A DNA stretch of 32,670 bases from Pseudobutyrivibrio sp. OR37 (GTDB taxonomy: Bacteria > Bacillota > Clostridia > Lachnospirales > Lachnospiraceae). The first letter of the stretch is position 1. Each line of letters starts with the position of its first letter. Below the pieces are notes generated by a model. It saw only the letters and a list, made by a program, of their open reading frames with translations. It ran no database searches and was not told the origin of the DNA. A program made the translations under genes and the position numbers. Of this stretch, positions 14,750 through 22,420 are shown in pieces. The DNA is taken from positions 1 through 32,670 of the forward strand of contig NZ_FOQF01000002.1 of assembly GCF_900113655.1 (NCBI RefSeq). Reading direction: 5' to 3'.

Positions 14750-16567
14750 CTAGTTTTCTTTAATGCTGTTTTGATATTTATCAATCACCTCATATAGTGC
14801 ATTATTTGGATCATCAACCATCCTTACGGTTGTATCCAGCTGTAGGAGCTTATCCTGATTAGCATCGCGCCTCTCCCATTGAGGAAGCCCCTTGCCATTT
14901 GGGTTGCCTGTCTTTGCAAAATTCACTATATACTGCTGCATAGTATCAGAAAGAGCATAATCCTCATCAGTGTATAAACCAGGATGTCTCCAAAGATTTC
15001 CGTAGGCGTAAGGAAGCTCACCTGCATGATAGTTTGAAAGACTATTGTTTTCTTTTGTGAAATAGTACTCGTAGGCAGGCTTGCCCTGCTCAATCATGTA
15101 GTTGTTCCAAAGATAATGTGAGTAGCTAAACCATATTGCAGAATAGGCCTGATTCAAAGCGCCCTTAGCATCTCCAAGTGGGTCCACAATGAAATGCTGG
15201 TCGCGCTGAGGCGAATTGGCAGGTACCACCTTTGCCATTTCCCCGGCATAATCACCTAAATCCTCTGCAAGAAGCTCCTCATAATTATCCGCTGTTGCCT
15301 TTATACCAAGATTAAAGGCGTCTGCCTCCTTGGCATTAAATCCGTTTAAAAGAGCCTTCTCGTGATTTTTGCCCTTTTTGTAAGTAAGAAATGGCTGCTC
15401 TACTATGGCATAGCCATCCACTGTCATTGCAGATTGATTGCTGGTGGTTTTAACAAGCTTTTCGGCAGGGATATCTCTCAGCTCATTCGATGAAGCTACG
15501 TTAAACTCACTTCGCACCATATCGCCCTGTTCTATCGCCTCGGAATAGTCTCTAAAGGTATGAAATGGCTTGTGTGCAAGGATTCCGCTTGATTCTGCAA
15601 TAGCGTAGTTAAATAAGCCCTCTGTAAGAGGGGAAACGCAAATAGCATTTACACTAGAGCTACCAGCAGATTCCCCTGCTATAGTAATTCTATCTGGGTC
15701 GCCACCAAATGCTGCTATATTATCCTTTACCCAATTTAAGGCTGCAATCTGGTCTAACAGGCCATAATTTCCTGTCGTTTTATTGGGTGATTCTGCTTTC
15801 AAATCATCAGCAGTGTAATATCCAAATACACCAAGACGATATGCAAAGTTTACAACGATAACACCTCTTTTCGCCAAATCCTCACCACGGTATTCTGTGT
15901 AAGAAGACTGGCCTGTGGTAAGGCTGCCACCGTGAATATAAAAGATTACAGGAAGTGGCTCGTCTCCCATTGCCTCTGGGGCGAAAACGTTCAGATAAAG
16001 GCAATCCTCGCTCATCGGCTCAAGATATTCATCCCCAAGCTTTACCTGATAATCGTGCCAACCAAGGATATGGGACATGCTGTCATATAATGTATTGCTT
16101 CTAGGCTGCATTGCCATTGGGCCGAAGGCATCACAGGCTCTAACCCCGTCCCAGTCTTCAGGAGACTGTGGTTCTTTAAATCTAAGCTCTCCCACTGGAG
16201 GCTTGGCGTATGGAATACCTGCATATACCTTTACAGAATGATTGGCATTGTACACACCTGTCAAATCTCCCTGTGTGACATGCACTACCTCTGTCACATC
16301 AGGATTCTTGTTATCTACAGCTGGCACGTTTTTATATGGAGGGCCGGTAAGTATATAGTTAAGACACAGCACACCCATAAATAAAGCCCATGTAATAATC
16401 TTTGTTTTAGCACTCAACAAACTCTTCTTTGAGAGAAGGTATCTTGCCACAAATAACGCAAGTGTAGCAAGCACACCGATAACCCATCCAAGAATGATGT
16501 TTTTGGATAGCTCAAGAATCACCAGATATAATAAAGTTAAAAGAATTATTACTGCGTAAAACAACAT
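14750..16567 (-). CDS. Membrane-anchored type-B carboxylesterase
   Basis: The frame is open from 16657, but only the ATG at 16567 has a fair ribosome site (AGAGGTG), giving about 605 residues. It begins with three hydrophobic segments and continues into an esterase domain like para-nitrobenzyl esterases: CLYLNVFAPE, oxyanion motif YIHGGSLTTG, nucleophile elbow GESAGSSS and a late SNYHAGELPYAYG with the likely catalytic His. The anchor should place the domain outside the cell, where it may remove acyl or feruloyl groups from plant or self polysaccharide. Independent transcription is likely, with repeats and a hairpin in the leader (16660-16858). Confidence 0.85.
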   Translation of the reverse strand: MLFYAVIILLTLLYLVILELSKNIILGWVIGVLATLALFVARYLLSKKSLLSAKTKIITWALFMGVLCLNYILTGPPYKNVPAVDNKNPDVTEVVHVTQGDLTGVYNANHSVKVYAGIPYAKPPVGELRFKEPQSPEDWDGVRACDAFGPMAMQPRSNTLYDSMSHILGWHDYQVKLGDEYLEPMSEDCLYLNVFAPEAMGDEPLPVIFYIHGGSLTTGQSSYTEYRGEDLAKRGVIVVNFAYRLGVFGYYTADDLKAESPNKTTGNYGLLDQIAALNWVKDNIAAFGGDPDRITIAGESAGSSSVNAICVSPLTEGLFNYAIAESSGILAHKPFHTFRDYSEAIEQGDMVRSEFNVASSNELRDIPAEKLVKTTSNQSAMTVDGYAIVEQPFLTYKKGKNHEKALLNGFNAKEADAFNLGIKATADNYEELLAEDLGDYAGEMAKVVPANSPQRDQHFIVDPLGDAKGALNQAYSAIWFSYSHYLWNNYMIEQGKPAYEYYFTKENNSLSNYHAGELPYAYGNLWRHPGLYTDEDYALSDTMQQYIVNFAKTGNPNGKGLPQWERRDANQDKLLQLDTTVRMVDDPNNALYEVIDKYQNSIKEN

Positions 16568-16659
16568 AAGCACCTCTGTTAAAATTTCTTGCGATTTAAT
16601 TTTATGCAATCTATTATAAATCCTATCCATCCTTCTTGCAAGGTTTTTACATAACAAAC

Positions 16660-16706
16660 GGGCGACACCAATTCGAAATCAACCGATTCCTAACTGGTGC
16701 CGCCCC
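16660..16706 (-). other. Long stem-loop in the esterase leader
   Basis: GGGCGACACCA (16660-16670) pairs with TGGTGCCGCCC (16695-16705), an 11-bp stem with one wobble, enclosing a further small AATC/GATT stem. No T-run follows on either strand, so it does not look like a simple terminator. It could be an mRNA leader structure or a processed end. Confidence 0.5.
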
Positions 16707-16722
16707 TTAACATCGATCCCAA

Positions 16723-16858
16723 TGGACTATACCTCTCAATCTATTGTATTTATCAGTTACATTGTCGCGTGTAATGATTTAATTCTCTGGTGGACTATAC
16801 CTCCATTCACTAGATTTTAAATAATTACTAAACTTAAATTTCTGGTGGACCGTACCTC
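16723..16858. repeat. Three TGGACTATACCTC repeats upstream of the esterase
   Basis: Copies lie at 16723-16735, 16791-16803 and 16846-16858 (the last TGGACCGTACCTC). The latter two are embedded in the larger CTGGTGGAC-TATACCTCC, which has partial dyad symmetry (TGGTGG against CCTCCA). Spacings are 68 and 55 bp. They could be regulator sites in the esterase promoter. The rest of 16860-17018 is AT-rich with no feature seen. Confidence 0.5.
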
Positions 16859-17018
16859 CCTTTCTGTAAACTTTATCTATGTCTTTTGATAAGTCTATTA
16901 TAGCCCCTGTATATTAAATTGCAAGTTAATTTAGCGATATATTTTATTTTTGTCAGATATTTCAATGTTCGATTGGATGTTTTGTGAGAATTTTACATGA
17001 TAATAAATATTGACATAT

Positions 17019-17048
17019 AAAAAACCCAGTAAGTATAACCTACTGGGC
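17019..17048 (-). terminator. Terminator of tRNA-Leu(CAG)
   Basis: On the minus strand CCCAGTAGG and CTTACTGGG form a stem followed by TTTTTT, 7 bp after the tRNA 3' end. A canonical intrinsic terminator. Confidence 0.85.
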
Positions 17049-17054
17049 AATGTA

Positions 17055-17138
17055 TGCAGAAGATGGGACTTGAACCCACACGATATTGCTACCACAGGCA
17101 CCTGAAGCCTGCGCGTCTGCCAATTCCGCCACTTCTGC
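17055..17138 (-). tRNA. tRNA-Leu(CAG)
   Basis: An 84-nt class II tRNA on the minus strand. Acceptor is GCAGAAG/CTTCTGC with discriminator A; D-arm GGAATTGGCAGACG; anticodon stem CAGGC/GCCTG around loop TTCAGGT, anticodon CAG; long variable arm; T-loop GGTTCAAGTCC. It lies 58 bp after dtd and has its own terminator. Confidence 0.95.
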
Positions 17139-17196
17139 GAACATTTAGTATTCTATAGAATTTCTACTTTCAAGTCAAGGCTTTACAGCCCAAAAA

Positions 17197-17643
17197 TCAG
17201 CAAATTTCCTGAGAATCTAAAATAATTGTAAACGGTCCATCGTTCAAAAGTGAAACCTTCATGTCAGCACCGAATTCTCCTGTTTCTACATGGAACTGTT
17301 CACGACACTTTTCAATGATATATTCATACATTTCATTCGCCATATCAGGCGCCCCTGCCTCTATAAAAGATGGGCGATAGCCCTTTTTGCAATTTGCGTA
17401 CAAAGTAAACTGAGAAATCAAAAGCAGCTCGCCGCCTACATCGGTAAGGGAAAGATTGATTTTGTCATTTTCATCATCGAATATGCGAAGCCCCAATAGC
17501 TTCTTAACCATCTTATCAGCAATCTCCTTAGTGTCGCTATCAGATACACCGATTAATACTAAGAATCCCTTGCCAATCTGACCAATTGTTTTTCCATCTA
17601 CTGCAACTGATGCCTCAGTTACTCTTTGTACTACAAATTTCAT
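17197..17643 (-). CDS. dtd: D-aminoacyl-tRNA deacylase
   Basis: The 148-residue protein is the usual DTD length. The catalytic motif is ISQFTLYA with Thr80, and the cross-subunit Gly-cisPro motif is NDGPFT (Gly136-Pro137). It removes D-amino acids (and glycine from tRNA-Ala) mischarged on tRNAs and works as a homodimer in the cytoplasm. The segment after the active site reads [10 protein letters not shown], where most homologues have DTRKGRRPSF. It is 13 bp downstream of the GH27 gene and probably co-transcribed with it. Confidence 0.95.
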   Translation of the reverse strand: MKFVVQRVTEASVAVDGKTIGQIGKGFLVLIGVSDSDTKEIADKMVKKLLGLRIFDDENDKINLSLTDVGGELLLISQFTLYANCKKGYRPSFIEAGAPDMANEMYEYIIEKCREQFHVETGEFGADMKVSLLNDGPFTIILDSQEIC

Positions 17644-17656
17644 TGTTTACCTCGCT

Positions 17657-18955
17657 TTATATTATTTCAATTGCCAACACATCATGAGGATTAATAACTT
17701 TTGTATAGCCCTCTGCTATCTTATATTCCTCTTTTGTCCAGATGTCTAATCCATTAAAGCTATCTGTAGATACTGCTGCAATAACATCTGATTTATAATC
17801 TGCAAAATCGAAAATCTCTTCAGATAGGTTAAATACCGCAACAGCCTTCTTTCCAGTAGAAGCATTTTCTGTAACCCAAATAGCATGGTCATCATCTCTT
17901 GCTACCTGGTGCGCCTTAAATCCATCCTGCATATAATCCAACAGCGTCTTATTGGTAAGAAGAGATAAATCCCCATCGGAAAGCCTTGTAAGCTCGGCAC
18001 CTATCATAAGAGGTGAGCGGAACATACACCAAAGTGTCATCATAGTGCGGGCTTCAGCCATTGTGAAATTAGAATGACGCTCACTATTAAAGCCTGCTCC
18101 TACCATGCCGATTGGAAGCATGTCGCAATCTGGGAAGCAGCCTGCCTTCACATGATCTTGCCACATTTCGCAGCGCCAGAACATATTTTTAAGAAGCTCC
18201 CACTTGTCCCAAAAATCATCAGTGATACGCCACATATTTGCATTGTCCTGATAGTGGAAAGCCTTGTCAATGTGAGCTGGTCCAGGTGAAACACTAAGAA
18301 CGATTTCACGGCCTGATTTCATAATAGCCTCATGAAGCATTCTGGTTTCGTGCCAACCGCTGAAGTTTTCGTCTCTGTACATCCATGAATCACAGATGTC
18401 ATCACATTTAATAAAATCTACGCCCCAGTCGGCATACATGCTAATCAGGGAATCGTAGTAAGCCTGACCTTCCTTGCAATCCCTGACACCGTACATATCC
18501 GGATTCCATCCGCAGATGCTAGATGGATCTGCAATATCAGCTGCTGTTACAGCTGTACCAAGTACAGGCAGATGACGTTCTGCTGCTGTACGTGGAATAC
18601 CGCGCATGATGTGAATACCAAACTTAAGGCCTAGGTTATGGCAATAATCTGAAAGAGGCTTAAAGCCTGCACCATTTTTTGATGATGGAAAACGTGAAGG
18701 GCTTGGTATAAATCTGCCATACTCATCTATTTCATCATCACCAAATGGAATGTATTGATACTTGTCACGCATTGTGGCAGCATCGTTTGAATACCACTCA
18801 ATATCCACCACCACATACTCATAGCCATACTCTTTAAGATGCTTTGCCATAAAATCCGCATTAGCTTTCACATCTGCTTCAGTTACTGCAGTGTCATAAT
18901 AGTCGTAGCTATTCCACCCCATTGGCGGAGTAAGCGCGAAATCATTTTTAGTCAT
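17657..18955 (-). CDS. Glycoside hydrolase family 27 enzyme (alpha-galactosidase type)
   Basis: The 432-residue (beta/alpha)8 protein opens with TPPMGWNSYDYY, the GH27 signature. Other segments are YVVVDIEWY and KFGIHIMRGIPRT. The nucleophile is Asp185 in FIKCDDICDS. The acid/base aspartate is in MWRITDDFWDKW (246/247). There is no signal peptide, so it acts on imported oligosaccharides in the cytoplasm. CDD instead of the usual YDNC at the nucleophile and the IEWY motif resemble a subgroup that may prefer other alpha- or beta-linked sugars, so alpha-galactosidase is the family default, not a proven activity. Confidence 0.88.
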   Translation of the reverse strand: MTKNDFALTPPMGWNSYDYYDTAVTEADVKANADFMAKHLKEYGYEYVVVDIEWYSNDAATMRDKYQYIPFGDDEIDEYGRFIPSPSRFPSSKNGAGFKPLSDYCHNLGLKFGIHIMRGIPRTAAERHLPVLGTAVTAADIADPSSICGWNPDMYGVRDCKEGQAYYDSLISMYADWGVDFIKCDDICDSWMYRDENFSGWHETRMLHEAIMKSGREIVLSVSPGPAHIDKAFHYQDNANMWRITDDFWDKWELLKNMFWRCEMWQDHVKAGCFPDCDMLPIGMVGAGFNSERHSNFTMAEARTMMTLWCMFRSPLMIGAELTRLSDGDLSLLTNKTLLDYMQDGFKAHQVARDDDHAIWVTENASTGKKAVAVFNLSEEIFDFADYKSDVIAAVSTDSFNGLDIWTKEEYKIAEGYTKVINPHDVLAIEII

Positions 18956-18975
18956 TACATTATCCCCCGAAGTAA

Positions 18976-19671
18976 TTATTTTTCCTTGATGATTATTGTC
19001 ATCATATATTTGCTATTTTCTGGAATCATCACTGCGCCATTGTAGATTTCTTCAGTCTCCATTCCACAATCTACTACCGCATATACGGTAATTTTATCAG
19101 CCTCCTCTAAAGGAATCAACTTTTCTTTTATGGCTGAAATATTCCTGCCACTTTTCATTATTATCTTTGTTCCTGAAAGCTTTAATTCCTCCTCCAGATT
19201 TCCCTGGCCTGAGATAATATGGATATTTTCTTTACTTTCGCTAAGAAGTATTCCTGCTGAAGCCGCAGCGCCGGTAAATGAAGTGATTCCATTAATTATC
19301 TCTACTTCTATTCCATCCTTTTTGGCTAGCTTCATTATGTAGCCAAAGGTGGAATATATGGTAGGGTCGCCTATTGTAAGAAATGCCAGATTATAGCCAT
19401 CTAACAAAAGCTGCTTGTATTTTTCATAGAATTCTTTATGCATTATCTCTAGACGTTCAGGGTCACTTGTCATTTCAAAATCATGACTGATAGTCTTTTT
19501 ATATCGTATTTCCGGTACCGCTGGAAGGGCTATCTGATATGCTCTGCACTTGTCCTTTTCAGCCTTTGGAAGACAAATAACATCTGCTTCCTTAATAGCC
19601 TTGACCGCCTTTAGTGTGAGCATCTCTGGGTCTCCCGGCCCCACTCCTATTCCAAATAATACTCCAGCCAT
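18976..19671 (-). CDS. cbiL: Precorrin-2/cobalt-factor-II C20-methyltransferase
   Basis: The 231-residue protein begins GVLFGIGVGPGDPEMLTLKA, the SAM-binding signature of tetrapyrrole methylases. LTIGDPTIYSTFGYIM and INGITSFTGAAAS follow, both diagnostic for CbiL/CobI. It methylates C20 of the corrin precursor in cobalamin synthesis. No other cobalamin gene lies in the window, and I see no B12-box (AGCCAGGAGACCTGCC-like) in the 430 bp upstream. The start has GGCGGGAGGACAA. It leads an odd operon with GH27 (20 bp) and dtd. Confidence 0.9.
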   Translation of the reverse strand: MAGVLFGIGVGPGDPEMLTLKAVKAIKEADVICLPKAEKDKCRAYQIALPAVPEIRYKKTISHDFEMTSDPERLEIMHKEFYEKYKQLLLDGYNLAFLTIGDPTIYSTFGYIMKLAKKDGIEVEIINGITSFTGAAASAGILLSESKENIHIISGQGNLEEELKLSGTKIIMKSGRNISAIKEKLIPLEEADKITVYAVVDCGMETEEIYNGAVMIPENSKYMMTIIIKEK

Positions 19672-19775
19672 ATTTGTCCTCCCGCCTAACTAATCTACTC
19701 CATTTCAGTGTGAATACCACTTAACAGGCAATGCTTGCAAAAAAAATTTACTAGCTACAATTTAAAATTCAATAT

Positions 19776-20016
19776 AGGTAGTAGTGTAAAATCGATCAAC
19801 TACTATCTTAAGTCAAAAATGAGCCTTAGGTAGTAGGCATCTTCAATCCCATTACTATCTACAACATCAAATCTACCACAGATAGTAATCTCATTCTGAT
19901 TCATTACTATCTATAGCTGATAATAATCCCCAGATAGTAGTTTACTCTAAAATAACTACTATCCACAACTCGAAATCTCCACTGGATAGTAATTTCATTC
20001 AGACTCACTACTATCT
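19776..20016. repeat. Array of five 52-bp inverted-repeat units
   Basis: Left 9-mers start at 19776, 19828, 19880, 19932 and 19984, exactly 52 bp apart: AGGTAGTAG twice, AGATAGTAA, AGATAGTAG, GGATAGTAA. Each is followed after 15 nt by its inverse (CTACTATCT, TTACTATCT twice, CTACTATCC, CTACTATCT), ending at 19808, 19860, 19912, 19964 and 20016. A 19-nt spacer follows. Loops and spacers are mostly unlike each other while arms covary (G-C, G-U, A-U at the inner pair). A decayed right arm TTACTAGCT sits in phase at 19748-19756. The array lies between the cbiL start and the last Rhs-locus gene; the rest of the 430-bp gap is AT-rich without other features. Confidence 0.9.
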
Positions 20017-20102
20017 GGTTCTAATAATTTACAAATCTATTCATCACTATATATAACACTACAAACACATATTTTGCTCAAAACCAACGGCCACGAATTT
20101 TT

Positions 20103-20516
20103 CTACAGAAGATTTAATGAGGCTTCTTGTAATTCATTATTTATGATTTGATACAATTGTCGTCCAAATCGTTCCACACACCCTAGTTCTGTTTGAACAT
20201 AAAAAACACTTCTATGCTTTCTCGAATCATTGTCATCAATTTCCAAATCAACCTCTATTGTGACATGTCCATAATTATCTGGTGCCTTTATTTCAAGCGA
20301 AAATGCTGGGGTATAATTTCCCTCCTTCGAACCAAATTCAAGATAAGTTCCTTCATTATTAACATTGTAAATTCGTATTTTATCTACTAATTTTAAGTAA
20401 TCTTCATTCTGGATGTAGCAATTCTGCCATGCTCTAGCATAATCACATATTGCTTCTACTTTAAGTTCAATTAATCCTTCGTCTTCCCATATTTTTTTTA
20501 TTATAATGTTATGCAA
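20103..20516 (-). CDS. Putative immunity protein, last of the Rhs-associated array
   Basis: The 137-residue acidic protein is not recognised. It reads MHNIIIKKIWEDEGLIELKV with a beta-rich middle (YGHVTIEVDLEIDDND) and a helical C-terminus (FGRQLYQIINNELQEA). There is no signal peptide or membrane segment. It lies directly downstream of an Rhs scrap (20569-20640), the position of immunity genes throughout this region. The call rests on that position and on size, so it is tentative. Confidence 0.5.
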   Translation of the reverse strand: MHNIIIKKIWEDEGLIELKVEAICDYARAWQNCYIQNEDYLKLVDKIRIYNVNNEGTYLEFGSKEGNYTPAFSLEIKAPDNYGHVTIEVDLEIDDNDSRKHRSVFYVQTELGCVERFGRQLYQIINNELQEASLNLL

Positions 20517-20568
20517 TCATCTTCACCTTCCTTATTTGAACTTAGTGCATTGCCAGATGAAATTTATT

Positions 20569-20640
20569 TACATCGTCATCCACAAGAGTTTCAGAATCTT
20601 AGGATCATAATATCTTGCATATAAATCAAGATGATATGAT
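20569..20640 (-). pseudogene. Rhs core scrap
   Basis: The minus-strand frame reads YHLDLYARYYDPKIL and soon stops. YLNARYYDP is the hallmark of the Rhs repeat-associated core; here only about 15 codons remain. It matches the intact segment YYLNARYYDPK near 31540. Confidence 0.7.
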
Positions 20641-20696
20641 TTTTCAACCACATAGATATGCAGTTTATGGTATTATATTGTCTCCTGTTGATTTAT

Positions 20697-20978
20697 TTAT
20701 GACTCATCTTTATATTCGCTAAGTAATATGGTAGCCTCTCTTTTCAATCTTAAAAGAACATTTCGATACTCATTGGGGATCAAGTCATTGATATCATCCA
20801 ATTCACACCCCTCATAAAGTATCCTGAATATCCTAGAATCATTCGTTATCTTTTGTAATTTTTTTATATTAAAAGGACTAAACAATATCTGTTCACTTTT
20901 ATCAATGCAAATTCTATCCTCTAAAAGTTCCTCTAAGACGTTTATAATAAATATCAAAGCTTCTTTTTCATTTTTCAT
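20697..20978 (-). CDS. Putative immunity protein A
   Basis: I use the ATG at 20978 (MKNEKEALIF). The 93-residue all-helical acidic protein contains INVLEELLEDRICIDKSEQ and YRNVLLRLKREATILL. A decayed copy of the N-terminal two thirds exists at 25540-25680, so the gene has been duplicated within the locus. It begins beside the end of an Rhs/toxin scrap (20981-21087), the usual toxin-immunity arrangement. It is not a family I recognise with confidence. Confidence 0.5.
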   Translation of the reverse strand: MKNEKEALIFIINVLEELLEDRICIDKSEQILFSPFNIKKLQKITNDSRIFRILYEGCELDDINDLIPNEYRNVLLRLKREATILLSEYKDES

Positions 20979-20980
20979 AA

Positions 20981-21087
20981 TCAATTACTCCAATATGGTT
21001 TTACTTTTACATTAAACACTTTTCCTGATTGACTCTGAAAATAATATATAGAAATCAAATTTCCCCACAGGTCATATTCATAGTTAC
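20981..21087 (-). pseudogene. Rhs repeat scrap with a short tail
   Basis: The frame reads NYEYDLWGNLISIYYFQSQ and continues to KVKPYWSN and a stop at 20981. YEYDxWGN is the Rhs/YD-repeat motif also found near 31680. The Rhs part is directly joined to a tail that ends at the immunity gene, with the HINT and most of any toxin missing. Confidence 0.65.
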
Positions 21088-21223
21088 CACTTTAGAAAAA
21101 TAATATCTGGTAAAATCTTGATATAATATCAATATTATAGACTATCGTTTTCGCAGTTATTCCTATTGCCAATACACTGGAGACTATCACAATGGAAAAC
21201 TTTCAGCATTCACTCTAAATGAA

Positions 21224-21622
21224 TTATATTTTTATATCAGCATCCGTTTGAAAAAAGTGATATCCATTTGATTTAACTATGACTTCTTCCAAATCTTTTT
21301 CATTTGCACTAAAAACTCTATTATCATAAAGTATATCAGCGTTTATTTCTTTTAAATATGAACATATATTTGATATTTTTTCTTTATTAATATCCCTAAC
21401 ATCAATTCGAATAAATATAGATTCTACAAGACCATTGCTTAGAGATATTTCTATACAATCTTCTTCTAGATTACCATATTGAATTGTATCATCCATCCAA
21501 CTCCGTTCTTGTTTTAGAAAACATATATGATTTATGTCTTCAAAAGGAATATTCCATAACATAATATTATCTGCAGTGCTTCCATGCTTCACAGCATGAA
21601 AATCAAATTGCCAAATTGCCAT
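21224..21622 (-). CDS. Putative immunity protein B
   Basis: The best start is the ATG at 21622 (MAIWQFDFH), preceded by AGGAG; the frame is open to 21655. The protein has about 132 residues with a beta-rich first half (DTIQYGNLEEDCIEISLSNG) and a helical then beta second half (EKISNICSYLKEINADILYD). The last 57 codons are duplicated, with three mismatches over 196 bp, at 25175-25370. This suggests a circulating immunity cassette. Function is inferred from context only. Confidence 0.5.
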   Translation of the reverse strand: MAIWQFDFHAVKHGSTADNIMLWNIPFEDINHICFLKQERSWMDDTIQYGNLEEDCIEISLSNGLVESIFIRIDVRDINKEKISNICSYLKEINADILYDNRVFSANEKDLEEVIVKSNGYHFFQTDADIKI

Positions 21623-21721
21623 ACAAATCATTCTCCTACTATTATATAAAGTCATAGTCTTTCTTTACCTTTTCTATAGGTTCGACTATGCTATTTTAAG
21701 CCAACAAAACCTCACCAAAAC

Positions 21722-21760
21722 AAATGGCACTTTGATGATAATTCAAAATGCCATTTTTAT
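21722..21760. terminator. Bidirectional terminator-like hairpin
   Basis: AAATGGCACTTTGA (21722-21735) pairs with TCAAAATGCCATTT (21743-21756), with T-rich sequence on both sides. It separates the gene ending at 21822 from the gene beginning at 21622. Confidence 0.7.
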
Positions 21761-21821
21761 CTAAATTTCTAGATTGATAAATAAGATGATTGTTAAAGTC
21801 GCAATTGAATATTATTTCAAA

Positions 21822-22022
21822 TTAAGATTTCAACAATTCCAAATCACCATCAACAAAGCCAACAGCAACACCATCTAAGTTGTTAAATAATTTCTTATAC
21901 GTGCCTTCTTTTAAATATCTCGATACCATATCTGAAATCATTAATTGGATTTCTGACCAATCACTATCTTGGATCCATCTAAGTGGATTATTTCTTGTGC
22001 CAACCGACAACAAGTAATACAT
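21822..22022 (-). CDS. Small putative immunity protein
   Basis: The ATG at 22022 follows GTGGAGGATG. The 66-residue protein reads MYYLLSVGTRNNPLRWIQDS and ends in YKKLFNNLDGVAVGFVDGDL. It starts 20 bp after a fragment that looks like the C-terminus of a related immunity protein. The short length suggests a truncated or minimal domain. A similar start region (GAGGATGATATGTATTAC) recurs at the chimeric gene at 25477. Confidence 0.45.
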   Translation of the reverse strand: MYYLLSVGTRNNPLRWIQDSDWSEIQLMISDMVSRYLKEGTYKKLFNNLDGVAVGFVDGDLELLKS

Positions 22023-22041
22023 ATCATCCTCCACGTTATTT

Positions 22042-22161
22042 TTATACAACAGATACTTCTATAAAGGCAAAACCTAAAAGCTTATTGTTCATTATCAATT
22101 CTTTTATCCTTTCTGATACGAATATATACATAGGTGAATCTTTTAAAATAAAAATATCTAG
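22042..22161 (-). pseudogene. C-terminal fragment of an Imm43/DUF1629-like immunity protein
   Basis: The open frame without a start reads LDIFILKDSPMYIFVSERIK, then LIMNNKLLGFAFIEVSVV and a stop. FVSERIKELI followed by LxGFxFxEV is the typical end of Imm43/DUF1629-type immunity proteins. The N-terminal part is replaced by Rhs repeat sequence (22163 onward). Confidence 0.5.
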
Positions 22162-22162
22162 T

Positions 22163-22325
22163 CTATGTAGATAACTCTCCATCTACCTTCTTCTGGTAAC
22201 CAATTTCAATTATTGTTCCTTCAGAATCATAATAATAATTGATTCTGTCTGAACCTGTCTCTTCCGCAAGAAGCTTTCCCGAATTATAGATATATGTGGT
22301 TGTGTCACTTTCTACCTTTATTAAA
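22163..22325 (-). pseudogene. Rhs YD-repeat scrap
   Basis: The frame reads VESDTTTYIYNSGKLLAEET, INYYYDSEGTIIEIGYQKK and a stop at 22163. These are YD repeats of the Rhs wall, matching IGYQKKDGG at about 31790. It is bounded upstream by an IS-end relic. Confidence 0.7.
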
Positions 22326-22384
22326 TAAGAAAAGGTCGCGGCGGAATGAATGATATGAGCCGCGACACTTTGTCTACACTCTGA
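22321..22384. mobile_element. IS-end relic
   Basis: A hairpin GTCGCGGC/GCCGCGAC (22335-22365) and the 16-mer TTTGTCTACACTCTGA (22369-22384) are shared in layout with the IS left end at 250-330. GC-rich against very AT-rich surroundings. No transposase is left; only about 60 bp remain, joined directly to Rhs sequence. Confidence 0.5.
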
Positions 22385-22418
22385 AACTTATTTGCACAAG
22401 CTGCACAAACAAGTTTTT
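22385..22418. terminator. Terminator hairpin interrupted by the IS relic
   Basis: AACTTATTTGCA pairs with TGCACAAACAAGTT, with six T on the plus side. It is the same repeat family as 24745-24779. On the minus strand the U-run is cut off exactly where the IS end begins. Confidence 0.65.
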
Positions 22419-22420
22419 TC

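Noticed and set aside
19672-19775. Cobalamin riboswitch upstream of cbiL
   Set aside because: No B12-box-like sequence and no room for the conserved core; only an AT-rich stretch with a short GCAA/TTGC stem.
19776-20016. CRISPR array
   Set aside because: Repeats would be only 9 nt, alternate in orientation, differ between units, and flank intervals of 15 and 19 nt; no cas gene is present.
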